Part shown: positions 6,486 to 10,781 of the stretch, in pieces
Position numbering within the stretch: the stretch's first letter is position 1
Layout: every line of letters begins with the position of its first letter
NCBI GenBank assembly: GCA_026394995.1
Contig: JAPLZO010000014.1
Span: forward strand, 1 to 11,461
Length of the DNA stretch: 11,461 nt
Origin: Candidatus Woesearchaeota archaeon
GTDB taxonomy: Archaea > Nanobdellota > Nanobdellia > SCGC-AAA011-G17 > JAPLZO01
Direction of reading: 5' to 3'
The notes under the pieces: generated by a model
Told to the model about the DNA's origin: nothing
Databases searched by the model: none
The model's input: the letters and a program-made list of their open reading frames with translations, nothing else
Translations under genes and position numbers: made by a program

Positions 6486-7504
6486 TTGCTATAAGCTTCC
6501 TTAGAAAGATCTTTTAAAATTTTAATATTAGCTCTAATAGGTTTTAACATAGAATTAATCTCTTTTGCAACAGTATTTTTTAAATCTAAAGGATGTAAAG
6601 TTTTATTCAAATATGCTTTTTCTATTTCATTATAATTTTTAAATCTTAGATCCCCACCAAATTTTTTGTCTCTATTGACTATAAATTCCTCTTTATTATC
6701 TTGTTTAATAACCATTATAACATTTTTTAAAAAAGCTAACACACCATTATCTTCAATTTCACCAGCAACACAATAAGCATTATTAATTTTTCTGTTAATA
6801 TTTTCCTCATCATCCAAAACATCTATTTTAGATTCTTCCACAGATGCACTCATTTTTTTACCAATCAAACCAGGTATTAATGGAGTCATGACCTCAATTC
6901 TTGGTCTATAACCAACTTTAGGATGATTTTCTCTTGCAAACATAAATATCTTTCTTTGATCAACACCCCCATATTGAATATCTACCCCCAAATATTCTTC
7001 ATCCAACATCTGCATTATAGGATAGATTAATCCAGATAGTTTAGGATTATCACCAAACTTAACAACCTCTGCTGCAGCTCTTTTACAATCATTAACAGAT
7101 GCAAATGTAGAAACTCTCAAAACATCATAAAAATATTTTTTATCTAATTCAAAATCAGATCCTTTTATCATCTCAAGATTTTTTACATCAGCACCAACAC
7201 ACTTAAACATTAAAGGTAATACCTTTTTATAATAATTATATCTTTTTTCTAAAACATCCCAGGGTGTGTTATCTAAAGCACCATGTAAATCAGCTAATAA
7301 TAATTTAACTTTAAAACCTGCTTTTAAAAAATCAGCTAATTTTAAAACCCAAACAAAATAGCCAACATGAGGCTTCCCTGTTATAGCAGTTCCTAAATAA
7401 ACTAATGGTTTTTTCTTTTCTTTTAATAATTTTAGTAATTCTTCATCAGTTATAATTTCTTCTGTATTTCTTTTTACTAATTTAAATTTCTCTTGAATAT
7501 CCAT
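6482..7504 (-). CDS. tyrS: Tyrosyl-tRNA synthetase, eukaryote-like archaeal type
   Basis: This 340-residue class I aminoacyl-tRNA synthetase charges tRNA-Tyr. The HIGH signature reads H46-V-G-Y49 ('TGKPHVGYFVW') and the KMSKS signature reads K217-M-S-A-S221. Tyr-recognition residues expected from the M. jannaschii enzyme appear as Y36 and as Y161, Q165 and D168 in 'YPIMQMLDEEYLGVD', followed by 'GGVDQRKIF'. Stretches such as 'ADFLKAG', 'LLADLHG.LDN', 'ESKID.LD' and 'HP.DLKN' match the human cytosolic TyrRS catalytic core closely from memory. There is no C-terminal extension beyond the short anticodon-binding region. The ATG at 7504 follows a TATA box (7527-7534) at leaderless spacing. That box is part of an 18-nt repeat that also occurs upstream of the neighbouring AAA+ activator. 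Confidence 0.95.
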   Translation of the reverse strand: MDIQEKFKLVKRNTEEIITDEELLKLLKEKKKPLVYLGTAITGKPHVGYFVWVLKLADFLKAGFKVKLLLADLHGALDNTPWDVLEKRYNYYKKVLPLMFKCVGADVKNLEMIKGSDFELDKKYFYDVLRVSTFASVNDCKRAAAEVVKFGDNPKLSGLIYPIMQMLDEEYLGVDIQYGGVDQRKIFMFARENHPKVGYRPRIEVMTPLIPGLIGKKMSASVEESKIDVLDDEENINRKINNAYCVAGEIEDNGVLAFLKNVIMVIKQDNKEEFIVNRDKKFGGDLRFKNYNEIEKAYLNKTLHPLDLKNTVAKEINSMLKPIRANIKILKDLSKEAYSK

Positions 7505-7527
7505 AATCTCTTCTATTTATAATTAAA

Positions 7528-7545
7528 ATATAAACTTATCGTTTA
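7528..7545 (-). promoter_or_regulatory. 18-nt repeat, copy 1: TATA box plus dyad operator before tyrS
   Basis: On the minus strand TAAACGATAAGTTTATAT contains a TAAAC-N5-GTTTA inverted repeat (7531-7545) whose right arm merges into the TATA box TTTATAT, centred about 26 nt before the TyrRS ATG. A protein bound to the dyad would touch TBP/TFB. The same 18 nt recur exactly at 8663-8680. The dyad also overlaps the last codon and stop of the AAA+ activator gene. Promoter assignment rests on spacing; the operator role is inferred from the repeat. Confidence 0.55.
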
Positions 7546-8574
7546 GAACTCTTCTGGTCTTATATTATATTTCTCAATATAATAAGGAATTATCTTGCGT
7601 GACATACCAATCATTCTTGCTGCTTTACTTTTATTTCCCCTACTTTCTCTAAGTGCTTTAACTACTAAGTCTCTTCTTATTTCTTTTAATGTTTCTTTTA
7701 ATGTTTCTTTTAACATTTTTAATGGAATATTGTCAATTAATTTAATATTCAAAGAAGTATCTAATAATTCTTCAAAATAATCTTCATTCAATGTGGGTAA
7801 TTCAGATATGTTAGATTGAGGAACACCTTCTGATATAATAACTCGTTTTATCAATGATTCCAATTCTCTTACATTACCCTTCCATTTGTGATTTGTTAAT
7901 TTTTTTATAATATCAGGACTTATTTTAATATATCTACCAAATTCCTTTGAATAAAATTTTACAAAATGGTCAATTAATAACTGGATATCTTCAGGTCTTT
8001 CTCTAAGTGAAGGAGCTTCTATAGAAAAAATATTTAGTCTGTAAAATAAATCTTCTCTAAACTTACCCTCTCTAACTCTAAGTTTTAGGTCTCTATTTGT
8101 TGTTGTAATAACCCTTACATTAACACTTTCTTCATATTCATGACCTAATGGAGATATTTTTCCATACTCAACAGCTCTTAATATTTTCGATTGAAGTGAT
8201 AAATCCATATCTCCTATTTCATCAAGTAATAGTATACCTAAATTAGCTGCTTTAAATTTGCCTTTACGATCTGCAACAGCCCCAGTAAATGCTCCTTTTT
8301 TATACCCAAATAATTCTGCTTCTAATAGATCTTTTGGTATAGCAGTACAGTTTACAATTATGTATGGATTTTTTCTTGGGCTTTTTTCAACAATAGCATC
8401 TGCCACTAATTGTTTTCCAGTTCCAGTTTCTCCTGTTATAAGAACTGTTACATCTAAAGGTGCAACTTTGGATATTTGTTCATAAACCTTTCGCATAGCT
8501 GGTGAACTACCAATCATTCCATAAGTACTATTTGGTCCATCTCCAATTGCTGGCTTTAGTAATGTCATTTTCAT
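7543..8574 (-). CDS. Sigma-54-type AAA+ transcription activator (bacterial enhancer-binding protein) in an archaeal genome
   Basis: This 343-residue protein has the full enhancer-binding-protein core. Walker A is G48-ETGTGK54, followed by 'ELFGYKKGAFTGA' with the sigma-54-contact loop GAFTGA intact at 94-99. Walker B is 'LLLDEIGD' (D118, E119), sensor I 'TTTN' is at 157-160, and the arginine fingers are R173 and R179 in 'FREDLFYRLN'. 'APSLRERPEDI' (187-197) and sensor II 'GNVREL' (233-238) complete the domain. A linker with LKET repeats leads to a Fis-type helix-turn-helix at 303-337 ('GNKSKAARMIGMS'). Only about 17 residues precede the AAA+ domain, so there is no receiver or PAS sensor and the layout is PspF-like. 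In bacteria such proteins use ATP to open sigma-54 polymerase. No sigma-54 gene or -24/-12 promoter is visible here. Lateral transfer followed by retention is inferred. Confidence 0.95.
   Translation of the reverse strand: MKMTLLKPAIGDGPNSTYGMIGSSPAMRKVYEQISKVAPLDVTVLITGETGTGKQLVADAIVEKSPRKNPYIIVNCTAIPKDLLEAELFGYKKGAFTGAVADRKGKFKAANLGILLLDEIGDMDLSLQSKILRAVEYGKISPLGHEYEESVNVRVITTTNRDLKLRVREGKFREDLFYRLNIFSIEAPSLRERPEDIQLLIDHFVKFYSKEFGRYIKISPDIIKKLTNHKWKGNVRELESLIKRVIISEGVPQSNISELPTLNEDYFEELLDTSLNIKLIDNIPLKMLKETLKETLKEIRRDLVVKALRESRGNKSKAARMIGMSRKIIPYYIEKYNIRPEEF
7682..7716. repeat. 12-bp tandem repeat inside the activator linker
   Basis: The 12-bp unit TCTTTTAATGTT occurs twice in tandem, followed by a third diverged partial copy (TCTTTTAACAT). 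It is in frame with the activator and encodes the LKET-LKET-LKE stretch (about 288-298) between the AAA+ domain and the helix-turn-helix. Slippage here would change linker length by whole tetrapeptides without breaking the frame. Confidence 0.7.
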
Positions 8575-8590
8575 ACTGGTTTAAATTTTA

Positions 8591-8601
8591 ATTATTTAAA
8601 T
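8591..8601 (-). promoter_or_regulatory. Proximal TATA-like box of the activator gene
   Basis: On the minus strand ATTTAAATAAT lies 17-27 nt before the ATG at 8574, consistent with a leaderless start. It competes with the TATA element in the 18-nt repeat at 8663-8680, which would give a leader of about 65 nt. Which one is used cannot be decided from the sequence. Confidence 0.35.
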
Positions 8602-8662
8602 GTTTCTATATTTTTCTACTTTTGAGTAATTACTGTAGAATTTATTGTCTAAAATTGTGTTG

Positions 8663-8680
8663 ATATAAACTTATCGTTTA
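8663..8680 (-). promoter_or_regulatory. 18-nt repeat, copy 2: dyad operator plus TATA element upstream of the activator
   Basis: This is an exact second copy of TAAACGATAAGTTTATAT (minus strand), with the TAAAC-N5-GTTTA dyad at 8666-8680. It lies 89-106 nt upstream of the activator's ATG and directly abuts the 11-bp-phased ATTGTT array. Because the other copy overlaps the tyrS promoter, the natural inference is one regulator, possibly the activator itself, acting at both places. Confidence 0.6.
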
Positions 8681-8718
8681 ATTGTTAGCTAATTGTTGCA
8701 TGATTGTTATATAACAAT
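8681..8718. repeat. Three 11-bp-phased ATTGTT boxes ending in a 16-bp palindrome
   Basis: ATTGTT begins at 8681, 8692 and 8703, exactly 11 bp apart, so the boxes lie on one face of the helix. The third belongs to the perfect palindrome ATTGTTATATAACAAT (8703-8718), which adds an inverted fourth half-site. Helically phased repeats next to a promoter are typical of cooperative binding of a regulator, as at enhancer sites of sigma-54 activators. Confidence 0.65.
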
Positions 8719-8766
8719 TCTATTAGAAAGCTTTTTAAAAATATTTAAGAATCCATATATAAAATT

Positions 8767-8779
8767 TCCTATTATAGGA
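8767..8779. repeat. Perfect short inverted repeat (possible hairpin)
   Basis: TCCTA-TTA-TAGGA forms a 5-bp stem with a 3-nt loop, 51 nt downstream of the DNase-fragment stop codon on the minus strand. It could be a weak RNA hairpin at the 3' end of that transcript or a binding site. It is too short and AT-rich to be called a terminator, and no T run follows it. Confidence 0.3.
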
Positions 8780-8830
8780 GCTTTGGCTATAAACTCAAAA
8801 TTAACCATAAACTAATTTTTTATATTATTA

Positions 8831-9331
8831 TTAAGAACTTAAATTTAATTCAACCCAAACTAAATAATGGTCTGAAACTCCGTCTACAATTCCTTCTTTA
8901 TAGATCCCATAATTAGAATATTCAGAATAAGCATCATTGTTTAAGATGATTCTATCATAAGCACAGTCTGTAGAGGCTACTGTAGTGTCATCGGTATCTT
9001 TTATTATCCAGTTCCAAGAACTAAAATAATGTTCTACAGAGGGATTATAATATGAACAATCGGCGTTTAAGTCTCCTAAAACAATTACATTCCCACTCGA
9101 TTTAACTGCACCTTCTAAAGAAGCAATTTCTTGCGGAGCATCATCAGGCTTTGTGTGAATATTATAAACCGTTAATTCGTAGTCGTCCACATTAAAAGTT
9201 ACTTCAATGGGTGGTCTTTCCCACCTATCTTGACTATTTGGATTAAAGTCTTTTAGCTCCAATATTGAAATTCCTTTCTTATATATAATTCCGTATTGTT
9301 CCTTGCTTGTGCTTCTTCCTGCTCTGCTTTT
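8831..9331 (-). pseudogene. 5'-truncated DNase I-family nuclease (endonuclease/exonuclease/phosphatase fold)
   Basis: The frame is open for 166 codons after a TGA at 9332-9334 and matches the C-terminal two thirds of DNase I along its whole length. It begins 'SRAGRSTSKEQYGIIYKKG', equivalent to the DNase I strand bearing catalytic E78. 'NIHTKPDDA' follows (H134), then 'LGDLNADCSYY' (D168, N170), 'TDCAYDRI' (D212) and 'VSDHYLVWVEL' (H252). The cysteines of the DNase I disulfide are both kept ('DCSY', 'DCAY'), implying a secreted ancestor. The signal peptide and N-terminal part with metal-binding N7 and E39 are missing, so activity is unlikely. The first 26 codons overlap the neighbouring cysteine-cluster ORF out of frame. 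The only internal start is a TTG at 9262, which cuts into the fold. The sequence is GC-richer than the neighbours, which suggests transfer and recent breakage. Confidence 0.8.
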
Positions 9332-9813
9332 TCAATATCTTCTTTTTCTTTCTTTCTAATTATTTCCATGAATAGTTTAATATCTATAGTAGGGTTACTT
9401 GTATTTGCATTAGCACTTGTAATAAATGTTGCTTTTCCAAACTTCATTTTATAAATTCTTATCAAAATATTTAAAAGTTGGCGGAGTTTATTGAAAGAAG
9501 GTTTTTTATCTACCATATCCTCAAGTTTTGTAAATATGTTCCCAATTTCTATAAGCATATCTTCGGGTTTATTGCCTCCAAGAGCTTTGAATTGCCTGAT
9601 TATATTTTTTCTTATGTTCAGCTCTATTTTGCATGCAGACCCTTTTTTATAAAATGGGCATTCTTCTTTTTTTTCGCATTCATCACACTTAGTTATAGGA
9701 ATGCTTGCATATCTTCCTGTCTTAATTGGATTTAATCGACATGATAATGTCTTTCTTCCTGACTTTGCCAACCCACCTTTTCGAGCTATATCCCTACGTT
9801 CTTCTGGTGGCAA
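9253..9813 (-). CDS. KGG/cysteine-cluster protein of unknown function, possibly phage- or plasmid-derived
   Basis: This ORF of 186 residues opens with a TTG. The N-terminus is 'LPPEERRDIARKGGLAKSGRKT', a KGG-type motif that recurs just upstream (KNKGGFAR). A cysteine cluster follows (C25; C43-x2-C46-x5-C52-x8-C61 within 'KCDECEKKEECPFYKKGSAC') that probably binds zinc or an Fe-S cluster. A helical middle and a Lys/Glu-rich coiled tail complete it. The layout reminds me of small phage proteins such as terminase small subunits, but I cannot name a family. The last 25 or so residues (from about KAEQEEAQ) are read from DNA that encodes DNase I in another frame, so the natural C-terminus is probably lost. 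The true start is likely an ATG at 9895, reached across a one-base frameshift. The base composition is unlike that of the neighbours. Confidence 0.55.
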   Translation of the reverse strand: MPPEERRDIARKGGLAKSGRKTLSCRLNPIKTGRYASIPITKCDECEKKEECPFYKKGSACKIELNIRKNIIRQFKALGGNKPEDMLIEIGNIFTKLEDMVDKKPSFNKLRQLLNILIRIYKMKFGKATFITSANANTSNPTIDIKLFMEIIRKKEKEDIEKAEQEEAQARNNTELYIRKEFQYWS

Positions 9814-9895
9814 ACGGGCAAATCCCCCCTTATTTTTTTCAAAAAAAAGTAGGTAGATTGTACAAAGATTTTACGACTCTATTTTTATTTAGCAT
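9811..9895 (-). other. Frameshifted 5' end of the cysteine-cluster gene (run of eight T at 9841-9848)
   Basis: From the ATG at 9895 the frame reads MLNKNRVVKSLYNLPTFF and then hits TGA at the end of a T8 run (minus strand). Removing one T joins it to 'EKNKGGFARLPPEERRD', which continues in frame into the downstream ORF. That join adds a second KGG motif and gives an ATG start 25 nt after a good TATA box. The simplest reading is a one-base insertion in the homopolymer, either a real mutation, a slippage site or a sequencing error. Confidence 0.6.
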
Positions 9896-9914
9896 AAACA
9901 ATAAATAAAGTTGG

Positions 9915-9925
9915 CTTAAATAAAG
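9915..9925. promoter_or_regulatory. TATA element of the cysteine-cluster gene (readable on both strands)
   Basis: On the minus strand CTTTATTTAAG is centred 25 nt before the ATG at 9895, the leaderless spacing seen elsewhere in the window. On the plus strand the same element reads CTTAAATAAAG and would start transcription near 9945, just before a Shine-Dalgarno and a tiny ORF. Confidence 0.45.
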
Positions 9926-9955
9926 ATTTAGGTGGAAAAGTAGAGGTGTTGTTTC

Positions 9956-10036
9956 ATGGCTAAAAAACGAAAATTCTTATATAATTTGATATATAAAATA
10001 AAAAGAAAAATTATTTCTTTTTACATATATGTTTAA
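9956..10036 (+). CDS. Possible 26-residue basic peptide
   Basis: A very short ORF begins MAKKRKFLYNLIYKIKRK. It is rich in Lys, Arg and aromatic residues, and a Shine-Dalgarno-like AGAGGTG ends eight nt before its ATG. A TATA-like element lies upstream at 9915-9925. Its last 26 nt overlap the DUF378 gene on the other strand. It could be a real basic microprotein, the leftover start of a lost gene, or chance. The ribosome site is the main reason to list it. Confidence 0.25.
   Translation: MAKKRKFLYNLIYKIKRKIISFYIYV
9991..10010 (-). terminator. T-rich intrinsic terminator after the DUF378 gene
   Basis: Directly after the DUF378 stop the minus strand reads T5-C-T5-A-T4. Runs of T without a strong hairpin are the usual archaeal termination signal. 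It fits the end of the glycosylase/DUF378 operon. Confidence 0.5.
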
Positions 10037-10211
10037 CTGAATATAATGTAGCCAATCCAAATAGAATAAGAATTATTCTAGGTAATATGTCTACAATATT
10101 GCCAAAAGTTGCATATACAAATTCATAACTAAATAATGCAACAGAAAGCCAATTTAAACCTGCTATTATAGCTAATATGCATACAATCCAATCTAAAACA
10201 CTCTTCTTCAT
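10011..10211 (-). CDS. DUF378 family small membrane protein
   Basis: This 66-residue protein has two transmembrane segments: 'LDWIVCILAIIAGLNWLSVALF' (6-27), containing the hallmark 'GGLNW'-like motif (here AGLNW) of DUF378, and 'ILPRIILILFGLATLYSV' (42-59). A short basic tail follows (KHICKKK). Family length and layout match. The function of DUF378 is unknown. It is the last gene of a likely operon, 26 nt after the glycosylase stop, with a nearly perfect Shine-Dalgarno just before its ATG and a T-rich terminator after its stop. Confidence 0.85.
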   Translation of the reverse strand: MKKSVLDWIVCILAIIAGLNWLSVALFSYEFVYATFGNIVDILPRIILILFGLATLYSVKHICKKK

Positions 10212-10215
10212 TTAT

Positions 10216-10224
10216 TCACCTCCC
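10216..10224 (-). promoter_or_regulatory. Strong Shine-Dalgarno of the DUF378 gene
   Basis: GGGAGGTGA on the minus strand ends four nt before the ATG at 10211. It matches the 16S rRNA 3' end consensus over eight or nine bases, the strongest ribosome site in the window. This fits an internal operon gene that cannot rely on leaderless initiation. Confidence 0.75.
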
Positions 10225-10237
10225 TTATTAATTCAAA

Positions 10238-10765
10238 TCATTTTCTACTTATAAATTTATTCCCTTTAATGTAAAATCTTAATTTTTTAGGTAAATCTCT
10301 TTTAACACCAATTCTAAATGTATTTTCAATTTCAAAATCTTCTTTATTATCTTCTATCCATAATTCTTTATTATCATAAATATTTTTCTTATGAAGATTT
10401 TTATCAATTTTTAATGCTTTTGTTAACAATCCAGGTCCATTAGTCTTTCCTTTAAAATTTAAAGGTTCTAATGCCCTTAATAAAACAGCTTCTGCTTTTC
10501 CTTTTTTATTTGTAACAAAATTAATTAACCAATTATTATGAACTCCATAAACTAAAATAGTTCCTTCTTTATCTTTCATAGTTTCTCTTAAATCTCCATT
10601 TTGTCTTGCTCTTGAAGCAGGATCATTTTCATCATAATAAGCTTCTGTTTCAACAATTTTAGCTTTTAGAATTTTATTATTTATTTTTCTAACTAAAATT
10701 TTTCCTAATAAATCTCTAGCTACTTGTTCAGCATCTCTTAAGAAAAAAGTTTTATTTAATTTCAT
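10238..10765 (-). CDS. 3-methyladenine DNA glycosylase, AAG/MPG family
   Basis: This 175-residue DNA-repair enzyme of the AAG fold excises alkylated purines. 'FFLRDAEQVARDLLGKILV' is the typical N-terminus. 'KIVETEAYYDENDPASRA' carries the catalytic Glu (E125 of human AAG, in 'ETEAY') and the nucleotide-flipping Tyr. 'GTILVYGVHNNWLINFVT', 'EAVLLRALEP', 'NGPGLLTKALKID' and the C-terminal 'LRFYIKGNKFIS' all match the family. The position of the human His136 is Arg ('DPASRA'). The frame allows an ATG four codons earlier (10777), but a GAGG ribosome site lies inside that extension, seven nt before the ATG at 10765, and the family N-terminus fits the shorter form. It lies between a membrane-protein gene (close upstream) and DUF378. 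Confidence 0.9.
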   Translation of the reverse strand: MKLNKTFFLRDAEQVARDLLGKILVRKINNKILKAKIVETEAYYDENDPASRARQNGDLRETMKDKEGTILVYGVHNNWLINFVTNKKGKAEAVLLRALEPLNFKGKTNGPGLLTKALKIDKNLHKKNIYDNKELWIEDNKEDFEIENTFRIGVKRDLPKKLRFYIKGNKFISRK

Positions 10766-10781
10766 TAATAACCTCATTTAT

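Larger units (their letters stand above)
8575..8830. other. 256-nt intergenic region upstream of the activator, rich in regulatory-looking repeats
   Basis: No ORF or RNA gene is evident. From right to left (the activator's reading direction) it holds a 13-nt perfect inverted repeat, a perfect 16-bp palindrome with three ATTGTT boxes at 11-bp spacing, the second copy of the 18-nt dyad/TATA element, two looser ATTGT matches (8644 and 8654) and a proximal TATA-like box. I looked for sigma-54 type GG-N10-GC promoters on both strands and saw none. This is the longest non-coding stretch in the window. Confidence 0.7.

Noticed and set aside
7595..8485. Plus-strand ORFs inside the AAA+ activator
   Set aside because: They are shadows of a strongly conserved minus-strand gene.
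8575..8830. Sigma-54 (-24/-12) promoter or CRISPR-like array in the intergenic region
   Set aside because: No GG-N10-GC element on either strand. The repeats are only 6 nt long with 5-nt gaps, so they are binding-site-like and not CRISPR repeats.
8755..8830. Small RNA gene with TATA (8755-8762) and hairpin (8767-8779)
   Set aside because: The hairpin lies before the expected transcription start, there is no terminator, and GC content is no higher than background, so the support is too weak.
9478..9908. Two plus-strand ORFs (85 and 60 residues) over the cysteine-cluster gene
   Set aside because: Both are antisense to a frame with clear KGG and cysteine motifs, and neither has a promoter or ribosome site.
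9900..10010. tRNA gene or attachment site at the edge of the GC-rich island
   Set aside because: No cloverleaf, TTCRA box or flanking direct repeat can be found there.
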